Notes: generated by a model from the sequence alone, not told the origin. A DNA stretch of 64,000 nt from Acanthosepion pharaonis (GCA_903632075.3 CAHIKZ030004725.1:423501-487500); one strand, 5' to 3'; positions 53,165-63,154 are shown, counted from the stretch's first letter. Numbers and translations are program-made.

Positions 53165-54290
53165 ATATTTATTTGGGAGGGATATTCGAATAATCCCGAA
53201 CATATACTGGGCGCAAACCGCTTGTATACGGATAGGAAATGAATTCAGTAAATACAGAAAGATAAAAAAGGGGCGTAAGACAAAGATGTGTCTTTTCAGC
53301 AGACATATTTAACTTCTACAGCAAGGTGACCCTGAGAGAACTAGAAATTCCACTAGTATTTATTATTGACGAACACTGTCTTAACAACACAAGATATGCA
53401 AATGACACAGTGTTGATAACAGATACAAAAAGAAAACAACATGAACTCCTGCAGAAGCAAATAAAAGAAAGCCAGAAGAAAGGACTATCAATTGTAAGCA
53501 AACAGAAAGTATGCTTGTCAGCAAGAGGAATAGCCCATCATTTGTGATGAACTATGAATTGGAGACACCAAAATCAAGCAAGTACAAAAATTTAAATCTC
53601 TAAGAAGTGTTTTAAAAAAGAATGGAAAATGCGACACCGTAATCCGAAGCCGCATTGGGATAACGAAAGATGCTTTTCAAAAGCTAAGCTAAATAATAAG
53701 AAACGGGAAAATTTCGTTAGGAACAAAGAAAAGAGTACGTTACGTAATATCAGTCCTCCTATATGGCAGTGAACGCTGGACGATCTCCCCAGAGATGAAG
53801 AAAAGACTTGAGACAACAAAATATGGTTCTACAGAACGTTACTGAGAGAATCCCGGACTTAACGTTTGAGCATCGAGGAAGTTTTAAGGGAAATAGGAAA
53901 ACAATAATGAATAAGCCCCCGACAAGATTTGAACTGATATTTTATATCTTTGCGACCTTGTCTTTTCATAATAGCGCTTTACCAATTACGAATATGGAAA
54001 CAAAAAGGATACATATACTTACAACTAGAACGAGACAGTTGAAATTTCTAGGGCACATAATGAGAAAAGAGGGCTTGGAGAATTTGATACGCACCGGTCA
54101 TTATGAAAGCAAGAGGGACAGAGGAAAGCAACACATAAATAGCTTACCTAACAAGCTTGTGTAAATGTTTGGCAGAACAGGGATTAGGGAGATAGTGAAA
54201 AAGATAAAATATACTAAAAGCTACAAAGGACACACACACTGAAGGGACACGGCACATACAAGAAGAAGAAGAAGAAAAAGAAAAAGGAGC
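53165..54290 (+). pseudogene. RTE-type LINE, second decayed copy
   Basis: Homologous to 48660-49620: GRDIRIIPNIYWAQTACIRIGNEFSKY (53175-53260), the YANDTVLITDTKRKQHELLQKQ segment (53395-53465; YADD changed to YAND), KCDTVIRSRIGITKDAFQKL-like DNA (53628-53690), a block VLLYGSERWTISPEMKKRLE-like (53755-53810), and QLKFLGHIMRKEGLENLIRTG (54038-54100). A SINE of family D sits inside at about 53925-53998. The 3' UTR then expands into the tail array at 54150-54680. Confidence 0.75.
53925..53998 (-). repeat. SINE family D, nested in RTE copy
   Basis: Minus strand: TCGTAATTGGTAAAGCGC (A-box-like) and ATCAGTTCAAATCTTGTCGGGGGCTTATT (B-box-like), a tRNA-like unit about 75 nt long, also present at 54875-54970 and 56200-56295. 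Confidence 0.65.
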
Positions 54291-54680
54291 TTGACTAAAT
54301 GGTTGGCAAACAGGGATTAGGCGATAGTGAAAATATAAAATTTACTAAGTTACAAAGGAGAGGAAATTGTGGAGAGCCATGATCGTCCATGTTCTGAAGG
54401 GACACGGCACATACAAGAAGAAGAAAGAGAAGGACCTTGAGTAATGGTTGGCAGAACAGGGATTAGGAGAGACCGCGAAAATATAAAATTTACTAAGTTA
54501 CAAAGGAGAGGAAATTGTGGAGAGCCATGATCGCCCATGCTCTGAAGGGACACGGCACATACAAGAAGAAGAAGAAGAAGAAAAATAAAAAGAAAGAGGA
54601 GCTTGAGTAAACGGTTGGCAGAATAGGGATGAGGATACCGAAAAGATAAAATTTGCTAAGAGCTACAAAGGACATGTAGT
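54150..54680 (+). repeat. Tandem array of RTE 3' tails, about 4 units of 120-150 bp
   Basis: Each unit has GTTGGCAGAA-AGGGAT-AGG, AAAATATAAAATTTACTAAG, (GA)GGAAATTGTGGAGAGCCATGATCG and GAAGGGACACGGCACATACAAGAAGAAG. Units start near 54165, 54300, 54432 and 54605. The units differ by small deletions but are clearly tandem. It may reflect reverse-transcriptase slippage on the tail or unequal exchange. Confidence 0.85.
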
Positions 54681-54874
54681 CTACTTAGAGCAATGGCGCC
54701 TTATTCCTTTCAAAATACTTCCTTTAGGACAATACATACTTATCCCAGCATCTTTCGGGATTGCCATCATGTCTTATGTCGTTACTAAACAGATCGGTGT
54801 CACTAAACACAGGCATACAGCTTTTTTTGATTTTGTTTTTTAACTTTGTCGAGAACTATTTTCGATAACCTCTA

Positions 54875-54975
54875 CTAGTTGATCTTCGTAATTGGTAAGG
54901 CGCTGTTATGAAAAGACGGGCTTCCAAGGATATAGAATATGAGTTCAAATCTTGCCGGTGGCTTAATCTTGGTTT
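54875..54975 (+). repeat. SINE family D, copy
   Basis: TAGTTGATCTTCGTAATTGGTAAGGCGCTG (A-box-like) then ATGAGTTCAAATCTTGCCGGTGGCTTAAT (B-box-like). The spacing of about 45 nt is that of a tRNA promoter. Confidence 0.7.
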
Positions 54976-55009
54976 TTATTTACACTTTTCATAAAATCTC
55001 GTTGCCCCT

Positions 55010-55139
55010 TCCAAGGTATTCTCAGCATCCTTCTGTAGAACCACATTACTGCTGTTTCAAGTCTTTTCTCCATCCGCAAGAAGAAGATTGTCTAGAATTC
55101 ACTGTTATATAGGAGGACAGATATTGTATAACAGCTCAA

Positions 55140-55202
<63 letters not shown>

Positions 55203-55375
55203 ACAGGAATAAAATCAATCTTTCCTATGCGTGTCAAATTTTCTAAGCCCTCTTTTCTCGTTATATGTCCCAGAAATTTTAACTGTCTCTTTCTGATGTT
55301 AATTATAAGTTTCCTTTTTGTTTCCATTTTCTCTAAAATTTCATTGTTGCTCGCATGTTCGGTCCATTTTTTTTA
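55010..55375 (-). pseudogene. RTE-type LINE fragment, interrupted by microsatellite
   Basis: Minus strand: a segment with CVQDNLLLADGEKT-like DNA and VMWFYRRMLRIPW-like DNA (55085-55010), and the C-terminal METKRKLIINIRKRQLKFLGHI (55327-55262). A (CT)n(TA)n tract (55141-55202) separates pieces that should be in another order, so there was rearrangement. Confidence 0.6.
55141..55202. repeat. (CT)n(TA)n microsatellite
   Basis: About 36 bases of CT followed by about 26 bases of TA. Confidence 0.95.
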
Positions 55376-55599
55376 CTAGTCTTCTTTGATCTTTATCTTT
55401 GTTGTTTTTCATTACATTACAACTAATCAGATTGTCAGTACATGGTCATTAGTTAACAAGTAATAAGATCCTTTATTAATATAAAATGATTGATTTGATT
55501 TCTACGGTTTATAAACTTTTTGCGAGTTATTTAAAACCAAAAATATTTTTCTAGTATAAGAATTTGTTGGGGGGATATAATAATCATTTACTGATACAA

Positions 55600-55735
55600 C
55601 TTTTACTAATTAACCCATATCTGGGGGAAGAAAAGTTGATTCACACTTTCCCAAGTTAGGCGACTCATTTACATATGAATCCACAAAGACTAAGTAGCTA
55701 CAGCTATTACCCAGGGAAATATAAAGCTGAATTCA
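55600..55735 (-). repeat. SINE family B fragment
   Basis: TAATTAACCCATATCTGGGGGAAG, TTCACACTTTCCCAAG and CTACAGCTATTACCC on the plus strand are reverse complements of the family B blocks, more diverged. Confidence 0.5.
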
Positions 55736-55739
55736 AACT

Positions 55740-56110
55740 GTAAGAATCTGTCCTGTGAGTGTCAAATCTTCTAAGCCCTCTTTCCTCATTATGTGCCCTG
55801 GAAATTTCAACTGGATCTTTCTGATGTAAATTATCCTTTTTAGATTTTCTCTAAAACAAGGTCGCTGCTCATATGTTCGGTCCATGGTATTCTCAGTATC
55901 CCTCTGTAGAACCACATTTCTGTCGCTTCAAGTCTTCTCTTCATCTGTGAGGAAATTGTCCAGCATTCTCTATTCTAATGTAAAAAATTTACATATTACG
56001 AAGCAGTTCATTACAATTTTCCTTGTTCCTAACGAAATTGTCCTGATTCTTCATACTTTGCTTAGTTTTTGGAAGGCACCTTTTGCTATTCCAGTGCATG
56101 TTCGGATTTC
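55740..56110 (-). pseudogene. RTE-type LINE C-terminal fragment
   Basis: Minus strand: MVLQRDTENTMDRTYEQRP, then RKIQLKFPGHIMRKEGLEDL (55830-55765), and upstream KAPFAIPVHVRI-complement DNA (IGIAKGAFQKL-like) at 56060-56100. The order matches the RTE copies at 49.0-49.4 and 53.6-54.1 kb. Confidence 0.65.
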
Positions 56111-56199
56111 GTTGTTACGTTTTCGATACTTTCTTAACTGTTTTTTTTTTTAAATATTTTTTTTTTCACTTCGTTCAAAGCCATTTTAGTTGATGTCTA

Positions 56200-56295
56200 T
56201 TAGTTAACCTTCGTAATCGTTAAAACGTTGTTACGAAAAAATGGGCTCCCAAGGATATTGGATATGAGTTCAAATCTTACCGGGGGCTTATTCTT
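56200..56295 (+). repeat. SINE family D, copy
   Basis: TTAGTTAACCTTCGTAATCGTTAAAACG and ATGAGTTCAAATCTTACCGGGGGCTTATTC match the 54.9-kb copy. Confidence 0.65.
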
Positions 56296-56371
56296 TGCTT
56301 TTCATCCGTATTCTTACTATGCGGGAGTTGCGGTAAAAAATGTGATTATATATATATATATATATATATAA

Positions 56372-56645
56372 GTGAACATTGAAATCAACACTCAGAGGCG
56401 AAAGACTGTTTTATGCTAGACGCAATCATCAGGCCACATATGATGTTTTTTCTCGACTATTTATATGTATGGGTCAGTGGCACAAACCACTCCCGCTAAA
56501 ATAACGGTTAGAATGGACTACCTACAATGCACCACTGACCTGTATATATAAATAGCCGAGAAAAAACCCAGCACATGTGGCCTTATGTTTGCGTCCAGCA
56601 TGAAACAGCTTGTCGCTTCTGAGTGTTGACTTCACTGTTCGCTTT
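56372..56645. repeat. Inverted Penelope-like terminal repeats
   Basis: Arms 56372-56470 and 56530-56645 are inverted copies: the left arm's reverse complement and the right arm share GTGTTGA-TTCA-TGTTC, GCGTC-AGCAT-AAACAG, and TTTTTTCTCG-CTATTTATAT. Both carry a degraded CTGATGA/GAAAC core. The downstream end of the 50.1-kb Penelope-like fragment is a third relative. Confidence 0.7.
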
Positions 56646-56720
56646 CATATTTGCATACGCTCTATTCCTGATATCGAGCACTTTATCCCATAAATATAGC
56701 ACACCTTCAAACTATATTTC

Positions 56721-56724
<4 letters not shown>

Positions 56725-56769
<45 letters not shown>
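56725..56769. repeat. (TA)n microsatellite
   Basis: TA dinucleotide tract of about 45 bases. Confidence 0.95.
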
Positions 56770-56771
<2 letters not shown>

Positions 56772-56779
56772 CGTATATT

Positions 56780-57480
56780 TTGGCAGCATGTTCTCATTAA
56801 GACACGTCTCATTAAATAATTTAGATTTTACCATGTTGATGCATATTCATTTTATTCCGAGTACTTTCGACATTATCTGTATTCTTCATGAAATAATAAA
56901 CATAAACAAAAAATTCTTGAAGCTATCGATATTAAAAAAATTGAAACTAAACCTTAATTAAATTAATTATGAATACTGCACAAAAGTTTTAAAAATGTTT
57001 ACAGTATGTTTAAATGTTTACAGTATGTTTAAATGTTTACAGTATGTTTAAAATATCTAGATTTTAACTAATAGTTTTAAATAGTTTTATCTTTTTCTTT
57101 TAAAAATATTTAGATTCAATTACTTAGTTACCTCCCTTGACGTGTGCACGTTTGCACATGATAACATTTAAAAATCGTACAGTACATAATCTTAGTGTTT
57201 TTCACTTCACACGTAAAAATTTAATTTTCAGATGAACACAACAATTTTGTTTTAGAAAAATGATGAACACAATTTCTTTTTGTATTAGAACAAACAAGAC
57301 GCTGATGATGACATTGTGCTAATGTCGAAAGTACTCGGAATAAAATGAATATGCATCAACATGGTAATTTTCTTTCTTCCTTTAATAAGGAGACTAAGAA
57401 ATTTCTCAGTAATTACGAGCGCATCCTATTAAAAATAAGTAGACAAATCTTGTCTAAATTATAGAAAGTGCTTTAATCGC
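56780..57480. repeat. Inverted pair of Penelope-like terminal repeats
   Basis: The plus-strand copy 56780-56895 and the minus-strand copy 57295-57480 share ACCATGTTGATGCATATTCATTTTATTCCGAGTACTTTCGACATTA and related blocks; the left copy lacks the middle part. The interior (56900-57290) is AT-rich and includes an 18-bp triplicate GTTTAAATGTTTACAGTA (57000-57050). Possibly the collapsed remnant of one element. Confidence 0.65.
57302..57338 (+). ncRNA. Hammerhead-ribozyme-like core in Penelope-like repeat
   Basis: CTGATGA (57302-57308) is followed, after one unpaired T, by GACATT-GTGCT-AATGTC (a 6-bp stem with 5-nt loop) and then GAAA (57327-57330), the conserved order CUGANGA-stem II-GAAA of hammerhead ribozymes. 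The following GTACTC could make a 2-bp stem III (AG with CU) ending in a UC cleavage context. Penelope-like elements are known to carry minimal type I hammerheads in their terminal repeats. Against it: the extra T at position 10.1 and no convincing stem I. Activity is unproven. Confidence 0.4.
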
Positions 57481-57619
57481 TAGAACATCCAGTGAATTTA
57501 CGACCAGGCTCTTACAACATTTAACATGTTTTGGTTGATCTTCTATTATCACAATGTGGGATATTTAATAACAAAATGGTAAAAATATAAACAAAAAGGA
57601 AAAGAAACTAAATGAGATC

Positions 57620-57959
57620 GGCTAGGCTATATACTACTACTGTACTGTACTGATGCGGCATTCACCCTGGGCGGATTGAGCCGGCTTCTTCCTGTTATGA
57701 GAAGAAGATTCTTGGGATAAATTACAGAAGTAGGGTACCCAGGCCTACTCGGATAACGTTCTTGCTTGCCGCGGGGTTCCCACAGACGCAGAGACAGGAA
57801 CGACCAGAAGCCGCCGGTTACCGATGCAGACGCTCCTTGGATTTTCACCAGAGCCCTTGTTAGCCGGCGTGTGTGTCAGGAACATAGCTCTGACACTACC
57901 GTTTACCCCCGCCACCGACTGTGAGGTAAGAGTTGGACTTTGGGGGCTAGGCTATATAC
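57620..57959 (-). mobile_element. GC-rich 310-bp insertion with 15-bp target duplications (unfamiliar SINE)
   Basis: GGCTAGGCTATATAC flanks the insert on both sides (57620-57634 and 57945-57959) without a mismatch. The 310-bp insert (57635-57944) is much richer in GC than the surroundings, contains GCCGCGGGGTTCCCACAGACG and GAAGCCGCCGGTTACCG, and at its left edge carries TACTACTACTGTACTGTACTG, which read on the minus strand is a CAGTA-type tail. No A/B box pair of a tRNA is obvious, so it may be a SINE of another origin or a processed RNA. Confidence 0.75.
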
Positions 57960-58221
57960 CCAAAACATAAATTAAAAAAATGAATTTAAAATTCTCAGCG
58001 TCGCCTACTATTCGTGTTTATGTGTGGTCACATCAACATAAATGGCAAGACCTAAGTTCGAATCTTACCATGGTCAGTTTGTTAAGATGTTGACTTTTTG
58101 ATGTTATCGTCCTGGCGAGGCGAACCCAGCGTGCAACAGTGCTTGAAAACCATACAACGGGTGTATTCAAGTTTTATGAGTAAAATTGGGTAGCCGAAAC
58201 TGTTCGGAGGCCATCAATGGG

Positions 58222-58444
58222 TGTGCTAGCACGAAGTCACAAGTCATCGTGACCGAGAGTTTGAGTGTAATGCATTTGGTAACGCCAGATTATGCACTCT
58301 CTCCCAGAAACTGTAACTAAGGTCCACTCAGCATAGTTGCAGCATAAACCAGAGATGGGCTCTGTGGGCTTGGAAAAACGCTAACGTAATTGAGAAGGCG
58401 TCTGCAGTAGGGATTGGCTAGCAGCCCTAACGAGTAGCCGGCCA
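58222..58444 (-). repeat. Dispersed repeat R1, inverted copy
   Basis: Reverse complement of the family at 1634-1885 (AAGTCACAAGTCATCGTGACC, CTCTCTCCCAGAAACTGTAACTAAGG, GCAGTAGGGATTGGCTAGCAG). Confidence 0.7.
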
Positions 58445-58479
58445 TTATTATATATATATATATATTTTTTTTTTAAATC

Positions 58480-58800
58480 GATTTCACCCGAAACAAGGCA
58501 ATAAAGCCACTGAGACACAAGGGGGGTGGAACAGTTAGAAACAGAAACATTACTAAGGATCAAGAACAAAAGAAGAGTAATAAGGAAGACAGTAGATAGC
58601 GATTGACATTCCATTTAACTTTTTGAAGATTAAAGTTGGCTGGAAAGCATGGAGTCGGAAGAGAGTTCCACAAGCGAGAAGTTCGAGAAAAGAAACTGTT
58701 AGCATAGAATTTACGCTTACATCTAGCCAATTCAACTGTAAATTGGTAAGACCTCATCGTCAGTCTAGTACTGAGCAAAAAATCCAAGAATCTAGGTATC
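58480..58800 (-). pseudogene. L2/CR1-type LINE 3' end
   Basis: The minus-strand frame from 58787 reads MDFLLSTRLTMRSYQFTVEL, then KRKFYANSFFSRTSRLWNSL and NLQKVKWNVNRYLLS, the family C-terminus. The untranslated end at 58530-58485 (CCTTGTGTCTCAGTGGCTTTATTGCC and TTGTTTCGGGTGAAAT) matches the other tails. This is the best preserved of the three tails in the window. Confidence 0.8.
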
Positions 58801-58866
58801 TTAGCGAAGAGCTCACCTGAACGATTACTATGAAAGTATCTATAGAAAAGTCACAGGGAGGCAACC

Positions 58867-58867
<1 letters not shown>

Positions 58868-58925
<58 letters not shown>
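58868..58925. repeat. (TA)n microsatellite
   Basis: TA tract of about 58 bases. Frames over it (Tyr-Ile repeats) are artefacts. Confidence 0.95.
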
Positions 58926-58932
<7 letters not shown>

Positions 58933-59174
58933 ATATTATGAATATAAGCAATTATACTCGTTTGGAAAAACGTTGGGTGTTTTGGCTTGTAAATGAACAA
59001 ACCAATACCCAAGGAAAAATAAGGGATAAAAAAAGAAAGAACTAAGAACATGTAATTGAGGCAAAAACAATCGTCTAGAATCCAAGCTCAGAGTCCAAAG
59101 AAAAAAAAAACTCTAACACGAGTAAAGCAAAAGTAACTAAATAAAGTGCCCAATACACTAAGCAGAGCAAATCT

Positions 59175-59283
59175 AACTATGAACCTAAAGAGCCAGGCAA
59201 ACCTACCTAGGTTTCACCTACGCGTATCATCAGTGTACCCTGACGATCCGCGTAGGTAGGTCTGCCTGGTTTTTAGGTTCATA

Positions 59284-59286
<3 letters not shown>
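59175..59286. repeat. Inverted repeat with CTGATGA/GAAA-like centre
   Basis: Arms AACTATGAACCTAAA...GCCAGGCA-ACCTACCT (59175-59207) and AGGTAGGT-TGCCTGG...TTTAGGTTCATAGTT (59253-59286) pair. The centre on the minus strand reads CTGATGATACGCGTAGGTGAAACC, again the Penelope-type order, with a shorter stem. Confidence 0.7.

Positions 59287-59340
<54 letters not shown>
59287..59340. repeat. (TA)n microsatellite
   Basis: TA tract of about 54 bases directly beside the inverted repeat. Confidence 0.95.
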
Positions 59341-59342
<2 letters not shown>

Positions 59343-59489
59343 CCAAGAGGATAGAATCCAGGTAGAGCTTAATGTCCAGGACAGAGCAAGAATATAATAT
59401 AAAAAGGCTCAAACACTAATATTCCATGGTTATAACTTATTACATTGGAATCGAAATGACGATCCAATTCGTCAGACCTACAAATTAAA

Positions 59490-59870
59490 AAAAAAAATCG
59501 ACACATACAGGGTGCGATGGATAAATTGTTGTCTAAATACCGCAAAAATGAAAATAACACAGACATCTCATTTTAAAAGATATATTTACCAAAATTAAAC
59601 AAAAATATCTTGAAATACTAAACATTAAATTTATTCAATAAAATCGCCATTAGCTTCAACTGCCTGCAGACGACTTCGGAATCTCCTGCAACTCTTCTGC
59701 ACGGTCTCCTTGTTTAGCTGGTGAATGCTGCCATAATCTTAGCCTTCAGTTCCTCTTTGGTATTACAAGGAATTTTGTTGGTCTCTCGCTCAACGACACA
59801 TAATAATCAAGTCTGGGGAGTTAGGTGGCCAGATGTAAGGGGGTGATGTGGTCATACATAAATGTCGAAA
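59490..59870 (-). pseudogene. C-terminal remnant of a mariner-like transposase (DUF4817-type group)
   Basis: Minus strand from about 59825: WPPNSPDL (third catalytic block), then after a break ERETNKIPCNTKEELKAKIM-like DNA (59790-59745), NLNKETVQKSCRRFRSRLQA (59715-59660) and VEANGDFIE, stop. The downstream sequence CAGGGTGCGATGGATAAATTG (59509-59529) is probably the terminal inverted repeat. The N-terminal half is missing; a piece of the same type lies at 46.0-46.2 kb. Confidence 0.6.
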
Positions 59871-60149
59871 TAAATTCGAAATGTAATCGGGAAAAGAAAA
59901 TACAAAAATGAACTTTAGAAAGTTTACCAATTATATTAAGTAACTTATTCGTAAATTAGAAAAACTTAATAAAAAATTGGATAGACATGATCTATCGATA
60001 TTATTCAACAAAATTTGTTTAAAAGAATTCTTGTTGCCTAAATGCACCTTAAAGTATATTGTGGTGTAAGTGATGGGTTAGAATTAATACTACATTTTGT
60101 ACGAAGATATAGTATGACTAATTGGATTAAAGTTTTAGCTAATTGGTAT

Positions 60150-60950
60150 ATAGGCGTCGTAATTCATATTTATGATTGTTATTGTAATATTTTGTTAAAG
60201 TTGTTAAGCTCAAATATTTAACGATGCGATATGGGAATTTCTACGGATACTTTATTGTCGTAGAACTTGTAGAGGACCGTGGGGTGAAGATGTAAAGAAC
60301 ACACGTGGGTTAAAATTTCCTGCTAGCCGGTCCAGCTACGTGAGAATGTTAGACTTTAAGTCCAAAGAAGACAAAGAAAACAAACAAGACCAATAATTAT
60401 ATATAAACAAATATATGTTATTAACAACAAGTTACAAGCACATGGACAGTTACATTGAGTTTGTGTGTGTATTGTGGTGAGTGTTCGTACGTACGTGTAT
60501 TGGTATTGTTCTTAGCGTGTTCCCAGAATTTGGGAAACGCTGTATTAGTGAGAGCTTACATATTGGTATTAGCTGAAATGAAGAAAGAAGAGAAAGAATT
60601 ACCTCACATCCACACGAGGTGGGATACGGCCCAAGGCCTGAGGGAAAAAGAGAGATCGAGGCAAAAGGTCACTCAGTATTTATAGCAAGGGGAGAGAGAC
60701 CCCTGGTGAAGGATTAAGGAACTAAGGAGGAGCTAACTCCGACAAACTCACCAATCATTAACTGAAGAAATAAGGTTCACCAAAAATTTAAAATAGGAAA
60801 ACCGTGAAATTTTCACGGGTTAAAACTAGTGCGATAAAATAGGGAGGAGTGGGTCACCTGGTTTCTGGTTTTTAATTATTGGCATATATATAGCCGGGGT
60901 GATGTTCGCTTGTGATTTGGGTGGGGGCGGTCTTGTGAGATACTAATTCC
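60150..60950 (+). repeat. Probable 5' LTR of the gypsy-type element
   Basis: Shares three blocks with the solo repeat at 46690-47465 (see there). It contains a TATATATAGCC segment near 60890 as possible promoter. Ends were not fixed: the start is near TATGATTGTTATTG (60166) and the right edge lies before 60960, where an A-rich stretch begins. No primer-binding site was identified. Confidence 0.45.
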
Positions 60951-61529
60951 CACCACTCAATTAAAAAACAAAAACAAAACATAAATAATCTTTGAACAAT
61001 ACAGAAATAAAATCTCACAAACTCTAAAACGTCACATTTTTTAAAAAAAAATGTTGAATTATTCTATTTAATACTGTAATTATTATTGAATTACTTGAAT
61101 TGTCTGCGTCGGGTAAGAGCTTAATAACTGGGTTGCTGTTCTGTGAAACTGCTTTTTGCAAAGAACACAAACATTTTTCTTGTCCGGACATTAATAATAA
61201 TAAAAGTGAAATTATAGTCTTATACTCAATGGTTACAGATTTTAACTGTTACTATAAAAAGTAAATGCAAATAACAGAAAATATATTTACCATTTTTTTA
61301 TATCATCTTATGAAATTAATATTATTATGTGAAAAAATTTCACGGGATTTTGCAGAGAACCTTTTTTTTAGATGATTTCAACAAGAGATTTATCGACTTA
61401 AACATTTTTGTCTGTATCTTTAGTTCTAACTGACTAATAATATACAATTATTTTATATATTTTATATTTCCAACTTGAAAAACGAACGATAAAACTAATG
61501 AGAAATATTTTAATTAAATGAGAATAATT

Positions 61530-61582
61530 ATTCTGTACTGCAACTATGTTGAGCGAATCTTCGTTACAATTTCGATAGATAG

Positions 61583-61639
<57 letters not shown>

Positions 61640-61712
61640 GTACTTTGGCTTGATCATTAATTCAAAAGGTCCAGTACGTTCTCAAAAGCTTGGTCACGAT
61701 GACTTGTGATCG
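61530..61712 (+). repeat. Dispersed repeat R1, microsatellite-interrupted copy
   Basis: CTGCAACTATGTTGAGCGAATCTTCGTTACA (61539-61569) and GTCACGATGACTTGTGATC (61692-61711) flank a (GATA)n(GA)n tract at the place where other R1 copies read CTGGGAGAGAGTGC. Confidence 0.6.
61573..61636. repeat. (GATA)n(GA)n microsatellite
   Basis: About 29 bases of GATA followed by about 35 bases of GA. Confidence 0.95.

Positions 61713-61779
<67 letters not shown>
61713..61779. repeat. (CA)n microsatellite
   Basis: About 66 bases of CA at the end of the R1 copy. Confidence 0.95.
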
Positions 61780-61782
<3 letters not shown>

Positions 61783-62200
61783 ATCTCTAAAAAAATTCCC
61801 GATACCTAAGGTTTAAAATATATTTTAAAAATGGAAAATCTTTCTGGGAACTTGTGGCGAACGCACGTCATTACAGACGCAACAGAGGCCTCGGTTCGCA
61901 TACGGACATGTTTGCCGACACCAGTTACATCCGGGTTTTTCATGTTAGCAGCGGAACAGCTTGGCATGTCTCGATACGGGCCTCTCTGCAACTGGTCAAG
62001 TGTTTGTAAGATGCCTCATCCCAATAAAAGCAGGAGGAAAAACACGGTGTCTTGTGAAGTTGGTCCCGTGGACATTTTTGTTCCTCAAGTTTCCCTCTCT
62101 GCCTATTACTCACATAGTTGTTGGGAGAGCAATCGGTTAGGTACCCCCCCCAATCTCAGCAGACTTTTTGCTTACATTATATCTAGATATTTCGGCACTC

Positions 62201-62700
62201 ATGGCTGACGGCAAGTTCAACCTGAAGTTAATCCCTGAATTTGATGGTTCGGACCGGGGTCTCACTATTATCGAATGATTTGAAAAGTCAGAACTAGTCT
62301 GTGATTTGTGAGGCATGAAGAACATTGCTGGCGTTCTGTCACTTCGATTGACAGGAGGCGCAAGGAAGAAAGAAAAGATGTAGGCCGTATCAGGGATGCC
62401 CTGTACGCTGCCTTTGTCACAGTTCCACTCGTAGCATACGACCAGTAGCTAGACGCTTGAATTCAAACCAATCTGTAGACGTGTACTTGGCAGACCTCCG
62501 TAGGATGTCAACCGAATACGGAGGGGTGGATGGTCGTGGATTTGCATGTGCATTTGTAGCAGAGTTGCCTGAGCACGTCAGGAGGCTGCTTCTCCTCGAA
62601 TGGATGCACTGGATGTCAACCAACTATCAGTCCAGACTAGAAGAATCATACACCGGCTGCAGAATTGATTGTGGCAGCCGCAAAGCCTGAGCAACTGGGT
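62201..62700 (+). pseudogene. Gypsy-type retrotransposon gag remnant
   Basis: ATG at 62201 starts MADGKFNLKLIPEFDGSDRG, the beginning of a Gag-like protein of Ty3/gypsy-type elements; the frame is broken by TGA at 62276 (in the place of a Trp codon). Further Gag-like segments follow in other frames (LSLRLTGGARK at 62340, then SVDVYLADLRRM at 62468-62505 and AELPEHVRRLL at 62557-62595). The product would package the element's RNA. Inactive. Confidence 0.55.
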
Positions 62701-63154
62701 ACAGACTTGACGTCTACCAATGATTCTCAGAGCGATATCGTCTGCCACAGACGTGGTGGTGCTAATCAGCTAGATATTATTTGAGTCGGCGAACTGGACA
62801 GAGTGGGAGCTGGCGAGGAGACAAAGCCATATGATGCTATCGCTGTGATAAACTAGTCCAGAAATCAGGGAAATGTCCAGGAAACGTATCAAGGGAACAG
62901 ACATCAGCGCCAATCTCATCCCTCGCCAAGATATAAATGTGGCGTTGCCTGTAGTCAATGTATTGGTCGACGGGTGTGAATCGGAAAGCACGTAGATTTG
63001 GAAATGATCGGGTGTCAGAATGAGGGCGTGCTGTGGTGTCGGGACTGTTAATATCTGCACAGTGGCAACTCAGCCAAGGTTGAAGTCTTTGTGATGCGTG
63101 ACAAGCCTCTAGGCTCTGACTTATTTGCTGGGATAGATGCAATAACTGCATTAG
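62701..63154 (+). pseudogene. Zinc-knuckle and protease region of the gypsy-type element
   Basis: CYRCDKL...KSGKCPGN (62835-62880) is a CCHC zinc knuckle with the histidine replaced by glutamine. It is followed by a degraded segment with LPVVNVLVDGCESES (62946-62995), in the position of the aspartic protease (VDTG changed to VDGC). Multiple stops. Confidence 0.45.

Noticed and set aside
58830..59051. Frames of 66-71 codons across the TA tract
   Set aside because: Tyr-Ile repeats encoded by a microsatellite.
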